From positions 1 through 6,345 of the forward strand of contig JALWBK010000092.1 of assembly GCA_027037155.1 (NCBI GenBank): 6,345 nt of DNA, written 5' to 3'. Numbering within the stretch: position 1 is the stretch's first letter; each line of letters opens with the position of its first letter. Origin of the DNA: a bacterium (lineage in GTDB: Bacteria > Thermosulfidibacterota > Thermosulfidibacteria > Thermosulfidibacterales > Thermosulfidibacteraceae). The translations under genes were made by a program, and so were the position numbers. Below, piece after piece: positions 1-5,899 of this stretch. Below the pieces are notes generated by a model, which ran no database searches, was not told the origin of the DNA, and saw nothing but the letters and a program-made list of their open reading frames with translations.

Positions 1-427
1 TCGCTATAGTGTGTTGGACTTTAAAGGGGTGACGGCTGTGACTCCCAATGAGCCAGAGACAGCAGCGGCCTTGGGCATTGCCCGTGTGGATGATAGTAAC
101 GTGGAGGAGTGTGGCAGAAGGATGCTTTCTATATTGGGGACCGATGCCGTTCTCATTACCAGGGGAAAGAAGGGCATGGCTTTGTTTGAAAGGACCGGTG
201 GTGTCCATCATATAGATATATACGGCACCGATGAGGTGGCTGATGTTACAGGTGCTGGAGATACGGTGATAGCCACCTTTACCTGTGCCCTCGCTTCTGG
301 AGCCACTTTCTACGAGGCTGCAAGGCTTGCCAATTATGCAGGTGGTATAGTGGTTATGAAGATGGGTACAGCCACTGTTGAACAGAGGGAGCTTTTGGAG
401 GCGGTGGAGGATGACCTGGGGGAGTGA
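1..427 (+). CDS. rfaE1: D-glycero-beta-D-manno-heptose-7-phosphate kinase, C-terminal part (5' end cut by window)
   Basis: This is the C-terminal part of a PfkB/ribokinase-fold sugar kinase. By family knowledge it phosphorylates D-glycero-beta-D-manno-heptose 7-phosphate at C1 in the cytoplasm, on the way to ADP-heptose for lipopolysaccharide core. The frame is open from position 2 (first codons R-Y-S) to TGA at 425-427, about 141 residues. The family is usually about 320-330 residues, so the N-terminal sugar-binding half lies off the window. Visible motifs are TPNEPE near the left edge, [12 protein letters not shown], and the PfkB signature DVTGAGDT with GAGD at 251-262, whose Asp is the expected catalytic base. 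The following stretch ([17 protein letters not shown]) matches the end of the HldE kinase domain rather than ribokinase or adenosine kinase. The gene ends without a fused nucleotidyltransferase. That domain is encoded by the next gene, which overlaps by 17 nt. The symbol hldA or hldE (domain 1) would also fit. Family assignment is strong; exact substrate is inferred from the neighbour. Confidence 0.88.
   Translation, partial: RYSVLDFKGVTAVTPNEPETAAALGIARVDDSNVEECGRRMLSILGTDAVLITRGKKGMALFERTGGVHHIDIYGTDEVADVTGAGDTVIATFTCALASGATFYEAARLANYAGGIVVMKMGTATVEQRELLEAVEDDLGE
397..401 (+). promoter_or_regulatory. Shine-Dalgarno GGAGG that sets the rfaE2 start
   Basis: GGAGG lies 9 nt upstream of the ATG at 411, inside the end of the kinase gene. 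It supports that ATG over a non-ATG start at 378, which would add 11 residues with no counterpart in the family. It implies translation is coupled to the upstream kinase gene. Confidence 0.6.
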
Positions 428-902
428 GAAGATCAAGTCTATAGAGGAGATAAAAGGGATCATTGATGAGGCCCATAGATTAGGGAAAAAGGTGGTCCTT
501 GCCAACGGATGCTTTGACATACTGCATGTGGGACACGTAAGGTATCTTAAAGATGCCAAAAGGCATGGGGATCTTCTTGTTGTGGCTGTAAATTCCGATT
601 CATCGGTGAAGAGGCTCAAAGGTCCCACAAGGCCCTATATGCCACAGGACGAGAGGGCCGAGATTGTGGCGGCCCTTGAGTGCGTGGACTACGTCTTCAT
701 CTTTGAGGATGAGAGGCTTGACAGGATTATACGCTATCTCAAGCCCGACTTTCAGGCCAAGGGCACCGATTACACCGTGGAGACGGTGCCGGAGAGGGAG
801 GCTGTGGAGTCCTACGGTGGCAGGGTTATAATCTGTGGTGATCCCAAAGATCACTCAACAACCGAGTTGATTGAGAGGTTGACTCAAGATGAGAAGGACT
901 AA
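411..902 (+). CDS. rfaE2: D-glycero-beta-D-manno-heptose 1-phosphate adenylyltransferase (stand-alone)
   Basis: A cytidylyltransferase-fold nucleotidyltransferase of 163 residues. By family knowledge it transfers AMP from ATP to D-glycero-beta-D-manno-heptose 1-phosphate, giving ADP-heptose, which HldD then epimerises. Visible motifs, numbered from the ATG at 411: [12 protein letters not shown] at 31-42 with the nucleotide-binding [16 protein letters not shown] at 60-71, [10 protein letters not shown] at 74-83, KGTDY at 117-121 (the KGGDY motif of HldE), and STTELI at 149-154 near the C-terminus. The whole protein corresponds to the C-terminal domain of bifunctional HldE, so the enzyme is split here. 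The start is set by the GGAGG 9 nt upstream. The gene overlaps the kinase gene by 17 nt and pyk by 14 nt, each time in a different frame, pointing to one translationally coupled operon. A glycerol-3-phosphate or FAD-synthesis type cytidylyltransferase is the alternative, but the motifs and the adjacent kinase favour RfaE2. Confidence 0.93.
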   Translation: MTWGSEKIKSIEEIKGIIDEAHRLGKKVVLANGCFDILHVGHVRYLKDAKRHGDLLVVAVNSDSSVKRLKGPTRPYMPQDERAEIVAALECVDYVFIFEDERLDRIIRYLKPDFQAKGTDYTVETVPEREAVESYGGRVIICGDPKDHSTTELIERLTQDEKD

Positions 903-2280
903 GATAGTGGCAACTGTTGGTCCTTCAACGCAGGAATTGGAAGTGCTCGTGAAGCTTATGGAAAAGGGAGTTGATGTCTTTCGTCTGAACTTCAGTCACG
1001 GTGACAGGGAGTACCACAGGGAGAATATAGAGAAGATAAGGCAAGCCTCCAAGGTAGTGGGAAGGCCTGTTGCCATACTGCAGGATCTTTCCGGTCCCAA
1101 GATAAGGGTGACTTATATTAAAGACGGTAGTGTGACACTTCACCAGGGAGCCGTTATCAAACTGAGAAGGGATACTGCCGAGGATCCCGATGCCATTGCA
1201 ATCTCTCATCCAGAGGTGTTGGACGATATTGATGTGGGAAACTTCATCACCATGGCCGATGGAACCATACGACTTAAGGTGGTGGATAAGGATGCAAGTT
1301 ACGTTTACTGTGAGGTATTGAATGGTGGGGTGCTCTCTCTGAGGAAGGGCGTCAACTTTCCCGGAGTGGATCTAGACATTCCTGCAATGACCGAAAAGGA
1401 TGTGGAGGACCTTAAATTTGGTATCTCACAGGGTGTGGACATAGTGGCCGTCTCTTTTGTAAGGGACTCTGTGGATGTGTTGCTTGCCAAAAGGTACGTG
1501 AAGAGCTTCGGGGGAGATCAGCCGGTGTTTGCCAAGATAGAGAGGAAAGCGGCGGTGGAGAATATAGACTCCATAATAGAGGCCGCCGACGGCATTATGG
1601 TTGCAAGGGGCGATTTGGGGGTTGAGATAGAGATTGAGAAGATCCCTGTGCTTCAAAAGCAGATGATAGCTAAGGCCATAGACATGGGTAAACCGGTCAT
1701 CACCGCAACGCAGATGCTCACCTCCATGATCAACTCACCTTTCCCCACCAGGGCTGACGTTTCTGACATAGCCAACGCGGTGCTTGATGGCACCGATGCG
1801 GTTATGTTGTCCGATGAAACCACCATCGGTAGCTATCCCGTTGAGGCGGTGGAGATGATGGGCCGCGTTATAGAGGAGGCGGAAAAGATGTACAGCTTTT
1901 TCCGCAAACCACCCCGTTTAACACAGGAAGCGGCCCTCTCTTACTCTGCAGTTATTCTCTCCCGAGACATTAACGCCGATGGTATGGTGGTCTTTACCTG
2001 TACCGGCAGATCTGCTCTAAGAGTGGCCCGCTACAGACCTAAGTGTCCCATCTACGCTTGTACCGTTAGCGAGAGGGTTCTGAGGAGGCTTTCAGTGGTA
2101 TGGGGTGTGGTGCCCTTTGCCGTTTTGCGCACCTATAAGGACTCTAAGGAGATGGTTAACGACTTTATGAGCCTTGCCAAAGAAGAGGGTATCTTCAAAG
2201 ATGGGGATAAGTTTGTGGCGGTGCTTGGCACCCATTTCAGCCATTCCAAGGGCACCAACACCGTCACTTTGCTGAGCTGA
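889..2280 (+). CDS. pyk: pyruvate kinase, PykA-like, predicted K+-independent
   Basis: Cytoplasmic pyruvate kinase of 463 residues, a normal length, converting phosphoenolpyruvate and ADP to pyruvate and ATP. Motifs in order: [10 protein letters not shown] at 5-14, FRLNFSHG at 31-38, [10 protein letters not shown] at 65-74, ADGTIRLKV at 123-131 in the small B domain, FPGVDLDIP at 157-165, FAKIE at 214-218 with the catalytic Lys216 and metal ligand Glu218, ARGDLG at 239-244 with Asp242, and ITATQML at 271-277 with the conserved Thr274. The C-terminal regulatory domain runs from about 340 and includes FTCTGRSA at 369-376. Residue 71 is Lys (GPKIR), where K+-requiring enzymes have Glu (GPEIR). 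This predicts activity without K+. After the ATP-site segment it reads SDETT where SGETA is commonest. The ATG at 889 follows a weak GAGG at 875-878 and overlaps rfaE2 by 14 nt, so it is probably co-translated. The stop TGA touches the stop of the convergent chemoreceptor gene. Confidence 0.97.
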   Translation: MRRTKIVATVGPSTQELEVLVKLMEKGVDVFRLNFSHGDREYHRENIEKIRQASKVVGRPVAILQDLSGPKIRVTYIKDGSVTLHQGAVIKLRRDTAEDPDAIAISHPEVLDDIDVGNFITMADGTIRLKVVDKDASYVYCEVLNGGVLSLRKGVNFPGVDLDIPAMTEKDVEDLKFGISQGVDIVAVSFVRDSVDVLLAKRYVKSFGGDQPVFAKIERKAAVENIDSIIEAADGIMVARGDLGVEIEIEKIPVLQKQMIAKAIDMGKPVITATQMLTSMINSPFPTRADVSDIANAVLDGTDAVMLSDETTIGSYPVEAVEMMGRVIEEAEKMYSFFRKPPRLTQEAALSYSAVILSRDINADGMVVFTCTGRSALRVARYRPKCPIYACTVSERVLRRLSVVWGVVPFAVLRTYKDSKEMVNDFMSLAKEEGIFKDGDKFVAVLGTHFSHSKGTNTVTLLS

Positions 2281-3885
2281 CTATGTCTTGAACCCGTCGG
2301 TGAGTTCTTTTAGTCTCTCTGTGCTTTCCAGTATCTCTTTTATGCTCATCATTATGTCGTGTATCGCCTTTGCCTCTTCTTCCACGGCGATATTTATCTC
2401 TGATAGTCCCTGAGAGAGATTACTGGTTGCTATCTTCTGTTCCTCTAAGGAGTGGTGAATGGCTTCCAAATCCTCTTTGGCTTCGCTGCTTTGCTGCTTT
2501 ATCCCTTCTAAGATAGAGGCGGCCTCCTCAGCTACTTTAGAGAGATCCACTATGGTGAGGCTGTTTTTTTCTACAAGTTCCACGTACTTTTCAATTCTGT
2601 CCCTTATTCCGTTCATGATGTTTTCAATGCTTTTGGTCTGTGCAGTGGTTTTTTCTGCCAATTTTCTCACCTCATCTGCGACCACTGCAAATCCTCTGCC
2701 ATGTTCACCGGCCCTTGCTGCTTCTATGGCGGCATTCAGTGCCAGTAGGTTCGTCTGATCAGCTATCTCATTGATCACATCAACAACAGAGGTTACTGCC
2801 TCGGCATCTTTTCTCAGCTTCTCAATCTCTTTTGCCATAACCTCAAACTCATCCTTTACCTTGAGCATCTGGTTGGAGAGATCCAGTATGTAGTTGTAGC
2901 TTTCAACTGCGTTTTTCTCGTTATTTTTGGCCTTCTCGGCAACCTGCTTGGCGGTCTCTTCTATCTGCACCGCGGTTCGCTCAAGCTCCTCAGCCGCTGC
3001 GGCAAGACTTACCGTAGTTTTGGAGGTCTCCTCAATGGCGGCGGAAAGCTCTTCGGTCGCTGCAGATGTGGTTGTTATCTTCTCTTTCACAATGTTTACC
3101 GCCTGCTTCACCTCGCCAATTAACCTTTGGAGGGTGTCCATGAATCTGTTGAACCAGTTTACCGCCTGGCCCAGTTCATCCTTTGTGTCAACGCTGAAGC
3201 GATAGGTAAGGTCTCCTTGCCCTTCAGAAAGCTCTCTGAAACCAGCCACCAATTTCTGGGAGGTGCTGACTACCTTACTTGAGATAATATATGCGATTAA
3301 AATACCAATGAAGAGATTGATGAGCATCAGCACGGTCGTTAACTTGATGGCGGTACTGTTGGCCGAGGCCTGATAGATAAAGACTTTGTCAAGATGTTGC
3401 GTGAGATCTTCTCTGAGTTTGGACAGAGCACTTGTTATCTTTTCTCCCTTGGAGTTGATCTCCTCTATTATCTTCTTCTGTTCGGAAGAGACGCTGAGGC
3501 TACCAAATTTTTGGAAGTCTCTCTCTATAATAGCCTTCAGGGCGGAAACCTCTTTGATGGCTTTTGATACATCGCTGGCGGCCTTTCTATTTTGCAAAGA
3601 TGCCTTTAGAGATTTGAGGTCAGAGCCGGCACTTACTAACATGGATAAAGAGTGTTTTAGTTCCACATCGCTTCCTGTTAGCAGTGCAAGAAATGCCTTC
3701 TTGAGGGATGTGTGAACCTTCCTCTCTGCGTAGTTTATCATGCGTATCGTCTTTTGCTGTTCTATCCTGAGATCCTGTGCAATTTTCTTCATTCTGTTCA
3801 TTGTTGTAATGTTTACAATAGCCACTGCAAACGAGAGTAGAATAATGATCAACGTACCTCCGAAGATCTTTGCTCTCAGACCCAT
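2281..3885 (-). CDS. methyl-accepting chemotaxis protein (transmembrane chemoreceptor)
   Basis: A 534-residue inner-membrane chemoreceptor with classical topology. A short cytoplasmic start is followed by TM1 at about 8-28, a periplasmic sensor of about 150 residues (29-179) rich in charged helical sequence, and TM2 at about 181-202. A HAMP domain follows at about 203-256 ([20 protein letters not shown]), then the long cytoplasmic coiled-coil signalling hairpin. The highly conserved tip that contacts CheA and CheW spans about 373-410 ([19 protein letters not shown], then [16 protein letters not shown]). A consensus methylation site lies at 274-283 ([10 protein letters not shown], Glu278-Glu279). 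There is no C-terminal NWETF-type tether for CheR/CheB; the protein ends LTDGFKT. The sensor is most likely a four-helix bundle, but I cannot name the ligand. No cysteine or obvious haem motif is seen in it. The start is secure: a perfect AGGAGGT (3891-3897) sits 5 nt before the ATG. No other chemotaxis or flagellar gene is in the window. Confidence 0.96.
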   Translation of the reverse strand: MGLRAKIFGGTLIIILLSFAVAIVNITTMNRMKKIAQDLRIEQQKTIRMINYAERKVHTSLKKAFLALLTGSDVELKHSLSMLVSAGSDLKSLKASLQNRKAASDVSKAIKEVSALKAIIERDFQKFGSLSVSSEQKKIIEEINSKGEKITSALSKLREDLTQHLDKVFIYQASANSTAIKLTTVLMLINLFIGILIAYIISSKVVSTSQKLVAGFRELSEGQGDLTYRFSVDTKDELGQAVNWFNRFMDTLQRLIGEVKQAVNIVKEKITTTSAATEELSAAIEETSKTTVSLAAAAEELERTAVQIEETAKQVAEKAKNNEKNAVESYNYILDLSNQMLKVKDEFEVMAKEIEKLRKDAEAVTSVVDVINEIADQTNLLALNAAIEAARAGEHGRGFAVVADEVRKLAEKTTAQTKSIENIMNGIRDRIEKYVELVEKNSLTIVDLSKVAEEAASILEGIKQQSSEAKEDLEAIHHSLEEQKIATSNLSQGLSEINIAVEEEAKAIHDIMMSIKEILESTERLKELTDGFKT

Positions 3886-3890
3886 TGAAC

Positions 3891-3897
3891 ACCTCCT
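3891..3897 (-). promoter_or_regulatory. consensus Shine-Dalgarno AGGAGGT of the chemoreceptor gene
   Basis: Read on the minus strand, AGGAGGT is followed by GTTCA and the ATG at 3885. It is the strongest ribosome binding site in the window and rules out other in-frame starts nearby. Confidence 0.85.
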
Positions 3898-3905
3898 AAG
3901 GTAAG

Positions 3906-3932
3906 GAATCGTGAGAATTGGTGAAAACTTAA
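3906..3932 (-). promoter_or_regulatory. candidate sigma-28 (FliA-type) promoter for the chemoreceptor
   Basis: On the minus strand TTAAGTTT (3932-3925) is followed by an 11-nt spacer and CACGATTC (3913-3906). The known sigma-28 consensus is TAAAGTTT, N11, GCCGATAA. The -35 matches 7 of 8, the spacer is exact, and the -10 keeps only the CGAT core (4 of 8). Transcription would start near 3900, just before the Shine-Dalgarno. Chemoreceptor genes are commonly sigma-28 dependent, which supports the reading. The weak -10 keeps this a candidate only. Confidence 0.38.
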
Positions 3933-3977
3933 CCCTTTAGCTTTAAGTTATTGAACTTGCTTGTGGTAAGTCAAGTT
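3926..3977. repeat. two tandem dyads AACTT-N14-AAGTT in the divergent intergenic region
   Basis: The first dyad is 3926-3949, with 7-bp perfect arms AACTTAA and TTAAGTT. The second is 3954-3977, with 6-bp arms AACTTG and CAAGTT. Both are 24 bp with the same outer half-sites and the same 14-nt interior length, and the second repeats the first at exactly 28 bp. The interiors do not match each other, so it is the half-sites that are repeated. Such paired dyads often bind a dimeric regulator, here between the chemoreceptor and the zinc-ribbon gene. The region is AT-rich and the -35 of one promoter candidate falls in one arm, so chance is not excluded. Confidence 0.35.
3947..3974 (-). promoter_or_regulatory. 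alternative sigma-70-like promoter for the chemoreceptor
   Basis: On the minus strand TTGACT (3974-3969, 5 of 6 to consensus) is followed by a 16-nt spacer and AATAAC (3952-3947, 4 of 6). It lies upstream of the sigma-28 candidate and would give a leader of roughly 55 nt. The -10 is poor. It is listed as an alternative, and both could be real. Confidence 0.25.
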
Positions 3978-3996
3978 TTTGTGTACATTCAAGAAC

Positions 3997-4161
3997 ATGA
4001 GGGATAAGGTTTTGGTGTTTAACTGTCCTCACTGTGGCAAGCAGAATCTGGTTTCTTCTGAGAGGCTTAAACTTGCTAAGAAGAGACCTGTGAAGTGCTG
4101 GGTGTGTCAAAAGGTCATCCCAGTGGAGCTAATTGAAAAGATTTCCGAGGTTAGCGATTAA
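3997..4161 (+). CDS. small stand-alone zinc-ribbon protein
   Basis: A 54-residue protein with two CxxC knuckles: CPHC (Cys10 and Cys13) and CWVC (Cys34 and Cys37), 20 residues apart, as expected for one structural Zn2+ site. Its segment NLVSSERLKLAKKRPVKC resembles the N-terminal zinc ribbon of thioredoxin 2 (TrxC), and also the small zinc-ribbon domains at the N-terminus of some regulators. No thioredoxin WCGPC domain follows, so the ribbon stands alone. Function is unknown; a nucleic-acid or protein-binding adaptor is possible, as is a redox role. I chose the ATG at 3997; an in-frame TTG at 3979 would add six residues. Neither start has a good Shine-Dalgarno. A weak TACATT box at 3984-3989 would put transcription almost at the ATG, so a leaderless message is possible. 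The stop TAA (4159-4161) overlaps that of the convergent thioesterase gene. Confidence 0.72.
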   Translation: MRDKVLVFNCPHCGKQNLVSSERLKLAKKRPVKCWVCQKVIPVELIEKISEVSD

Positions 4162-4180
4162 AGCTGGGATAGCCTCTTTT
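4147..4180 (+). terminator. possible weak intrinsic terminator after the zinc-ribbon gene
   Basis: On the plus strand GAGGTTA (4147-4153) can pair with TAGCCTC (4170-4176), including one G-U pair, across a 16-nt loop, followed at once by TTTT (4177-4180). The zinc-ribbon stop codon lies in the loop. The structure sits inside the 3' end of the convergent thioesterase gene. The long loop and short T run make it weak, and coding sequence on the opposite strand could produce it by chance. Confidence 0.3.
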
Positions 4181-4616
4181 GTACCTCCTCTGGTGTAAAG
4201 GTGATGTGTGGTAATACCACAAAAGACCCTGTTCCATAGGCTATGAGTGTTCCGTCTTCTCTTACAACTTTGGCTTTTGCAACGGCGGTTCTTTTGCCCT
4301 TGTGGATGATTGAGCCGTGGGAGTAAATGTTCTGTCTCTGGGCGGGTTTGACCATGTAGGTATGCAGCTCAAAGGTGGTTATCCAAACCCACGGGTACTG
4401 GGCGGCTGCGGTGAACCATGTGGCGTTGTCTATCATGGTGGCTATGATGCCCCCATGTATATCCCCCATGGCGTTACACACGCCGGCGTTGAAGGTCAGT
4501 TTAAAGTGGGCATTGCCCTCTTCATCAAACCATAGCCTTGTCTGGGTTGTTTTTGATATTGGAGCTTTCTGGTATATCTCTTCTAAGGTTCTCCACCACT
4601 TTTCTAATTGGTTCAT
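4158..4616 (-). CDS. PaaI-like hotdog-fold acyl-CoA thioesterase
   Basis: A 152-residue single hotdog-domain protein, the usual length for the PaaI/YbgC-type group, which by family knowledge hydrolyses acyl-CoA thioesters as a cytoplasmic dimer or tetramer. The core motif is at 48-64: N48-A-M-G, then H54-G-G, then D63-N. The Asp is the likely catalytic acid or base on the central helix and HGG caps its N-terminus. The C-terminal strands GSIIHKGKRTAVAKAKV (101-117) and YGTGSFVV (127-134) also fit the family. Several aromatic residues (W67, F68, W77, W79) lie where the acyl pocket would be; the substrate cannot be told. The start at 4616 is chosen because its ATG overlaps the upstream TGA as ATGA, with AGGGG just ahead. 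An in-frame ATG 48 nt further upstream would add 16 residues inside the neighbour. It is probably translated by coupling from the exported-protein gene. The 3' end overlaps the zinc-ribbon stop by 4 bp. Confidence 0.87.
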   Translation of the reverse strand: MNQLEKWWRTLEEIYQKAPISKTTQTRLWFDEEGNAHFKLTFNAGVCNAMGDIHGGIIATMIDNATWFTAAAQYPWVWITTFELHTYMVKPAQRQNIYSHGSIIHKGKRTAVAKAKVVREDGTLIAYGTGSFVVLPHITFTPEEVQKRLSQL

Positions 4617-5209
4617 TTCCCCTGGATCTGAGACATAAATTTTTTCATCTTCTCCATGGCACAACTTAGCAGCTCCATATTGCCCATCTCTGGAGTGAAG
4701 ATGGCGATTCTCTCAACCCAGGTTTTAGGATTTTTCACGGTGCTGCACTCCTCCAACAGGAGATATCGGGTTTTGCCGTTGGGGGTTCTCATCTCAAAGA
4801 GTCTATTCTTGCACGTAAAGTCGTCTTGAAAGTGGAGACGCTCGTTGGGATTCATGCCGTAGATATAAAACTCCTTGGTGTACTGGCCCTGGGGGGTTTG
4901 AAAGAGCTCTTTGTAGGAGACCAGAGGTTCGTATTTAAAGAGGCAGTCTTTGAATATTTCCTGTCTGACGATCAAGGCCTTCTTGAATTTTTCCTCTACT
5001 TCCTTCACGGGTGTGTTCTCTGTTTTGGCTTCAAACTGAAGCACCTTCTTTAAGAAGTTTTCTGGGGGCAGCATGCACGCGGTGGCCTTTTGTGCATCTT
5101 TCTGGATGTAGGCCTTTACGAACAGGGAGCCTACTGGTTCAGAATGTGCCACTGTTGCAAAGGACACAAAAATTACAAGTATCGCTAAAGTTTTAAATTT
5201 GGAAAGCAT
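4613..5209 (-). CDS. Sec-exported protein of unknown function
   Basis: A 198-residue protein that I do not recognise. Residues 1-23 form a clear Sec signal peptide: MLSKFK, a hydrophobic core (LAILVIFVSFATV), and a likely signal peptidase I cut after A21-H-S23, before E24. No lipobox is seen. The mature part of about 175 residues has five cysteines (45, 89, 133, 155, 183), suggesting up to two disulphides in the periplasm, and many Lys, Glu and Phe. Middle segments such as EFYIYGMNPNERLHF (113-127) and KTRYLLLEECSTV (146-158) look like beta strands, and the C-terminal MEKMKKFMSQIQGK is a charged helix. No catalytic motif, repeat or second membrane segment is evident. The ATG is preceded by GGGAGG (5215-5220) at 5 nt and by a good promoter. 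The stop overlaps the thioesterase start as ATGA, so an exported and a cytoplasmic protein are made from one coupled message. Confidence 0.82.
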   Translation of the reverse strand: MLSKFKTLAILVIFVSFATVAHSEPVGSLFVKAYIQKDAQKATACMLPPENFLKKVLQFEAKTENTPVKEVEEKFKKALIVRQEIFKDCLFKYEPLVSYKELFQTPQGQYTKEFYIYGMNPNERLHFQDDFTCKNRLFEMRTPNGKTRYLLLEECSTVKNPKTWVERIAIFTPEMGNMELLSCAMEKMKKFMSQIQGK

Positions 5210-5233
5210 AATATCCTCCCTTGGCTTTTTGTC

Positions 5234-5261
5234 ATTATACTATGCTTTACTTAAAAGGCAA
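5234..5261 (-). promoter_or_regulatory. sigma-70-type promoter for the exported-protein/thioesterase pair
   Basis: On the minus strand TTGCCT (5261-5256, 4 of 6) is followed by 16 nt and a perfect TATAAT (5239-5234). Transcription would begin near 5227, giving a leader of under 20 nt with GGGAGG before the ATG at 5209. It lies between the exporter stop and this gene, so the pair can be transcribed independently of the upstream genes. Confidence 0.6.
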
Positions 5262-5266
5262 AGCAT
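5242..5266. repeat. 7-bp inverted repeat overlapping the promoter
   Basis: ATGCTTT (5242-5248) and AAAGCAT (5260-5266) are perfect inverted arms separated by 11 nt. One arm falls in the promoter spacer and the other overlaps the -35 hexamer, the position expected of a repressor operator. As RNA it would form a hairpin just after the exporter stop codon, but no T run follows on either strand, so it is not a standard terminator. Confidence 0.4.
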
Positions 5267-5269
5267 CGT

Positions 5270-5899
5270 TTAAGAGAGGGCTACACGGGCAAAGTAAAGA
5301 CCGAAGAAGGCAAGCATTAAAGAGCACGCGTAAGGCAGGAGTTTGTAGCCCTTTCCAGCAATAAACCTTTTGGCTTTAGCAGTACCTGCTGATACAAAGA
5401 AGTACCATACAAGGTCTGCCATGATATGGGCAGAGTAGAAGATCGCGGCTCCCCAGATATTAAAGCGAAGTGCCATTTGGAGATAGGCTAAGCCTATGGT
5501 TGCCCACCACAGGAACCAGTAGGGATTGGAGAGGCTGGTGAGGATTCCCTTTATTGGTAGGTCCCACCAGTTCCCGGTGGTTTCCGTGCTTTGATCAAGC
5601 TTTACACCTGACTGGGCTTCCTTGGCAGTTAGATACGCCAATACAAAGAGGGTGACGGCTCCTAAGGAGGCGGTAATTTTTAAAGCCTTTGGGGTCTTTA
5701 GAAAGCCTGCGGCTCCCATTGTTACGGCTACCACCACTGGTATCTCTAAGATGGCGTGTCCCAGTACTATGAGTGGACCTGCTATGGCACCTCTTTTGGC
5801 CGATTCTGCAAGGGTTATGGTGAGAACAGGACCTGGAGAGGCGGCACCTGAGAAGGATATCAGAAATGTGGTTAAGGCAATTTGTAGGAGGCTATTCAT
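5270..5899 (-). CDS. LysE/RhtB-family exporter
   Basis: A 209-residue polytopic inner-membrane protein, normal for the LysE superfamily, whose members export amino acids and related small solutes by proton-coupled exchange. It shows about six hydrophobic segments, near 5-27, 41-63, 75-93, 120-142, 150-172 and 188-207. The family signature SPGPVLT lies at 21-27 in the first helix. The second conserved site, SNPYWFLWW at 124-132, corresponds to the NPK/NPY motif of the family. A hydrophilic loop (about 94-115) sits in the middle. The cargo cannot be read from sequence. The ATG at 5899 overlaps the TGA of the upstream acyl-CoA synthetase-like gene as ATGA, with GGAG 8 nt before it (5908-5911), so the two are co-translated. 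A promoter and inverted repeat lie just past its stop. Confidence 0.88.
   Translation of the reverse strand: MNSLLQIALTTFLISFSGAASPGPVLTITLAESAKRGAIAGPLIVLGHAILEIPVVVAVTMGAAGFLKTPKALKITASLGAVTLFVLAYLTAKEAQSGVKLDQSTETTGNWWDLPIKGILTSLSNPYWFLWWATIGLAYLQMALRFNIWGAAIFYSAHIMADLVWYFFVSAGTAKAKRFIAGKGYKLLPYACSLMLAFFGLYFARVALS

Noticed and set aside
378..410. Extended N-terminus of rfaE2 from a TTG at 378
   Set aside because: The added residues are Arg/Trp-rich, unlike the family, and the ATG at 411 has a GGAGG 9 nt upstream.
600..854. 84-residue minus-strand frame opposite rfaE2
   Set aside because: Shadow of a clear nucleotidyltransferase gene with no domain or upstream signals.
925..1656. Open frames on the minus strand opposite pyruvate kinase
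   Set aside because: They lie wholly within a strongly conserved gene, have no recognisable motif or Shine-Dalgarno, and reflect the codon bias of the sense strand.
2259..2311. CACCG/CGGTG pairing followed by a short T run at the pyk/chemoreceptor junction, as a terminator
   Set aside because: Only 5 bp of stem with a 34-nt loop, inside two coding ends.
2459..3715. Plus-strand frames rich in Ser and Ala opposite the chemoreceptor
   Set aside because: Composition is the antisense image of helical Glu/Ala/Lys-rich coiled-coil coding; no start signals.
3620..3892. 90-residue minus-strand frame overlapping the chemoreceptor start
   Set aside because: It is out of frame with the chemoreceptor, begins upstream of the real start inside the Shine-Dalgarno region, and shows no family resemblance.
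4182..4190. AGGAGGT-like site on the minus strand near the end of the thioesterase gene
   Set aside because: It encodes Glu-Glu-Val in frame, and no start codon lies at a usable distance.
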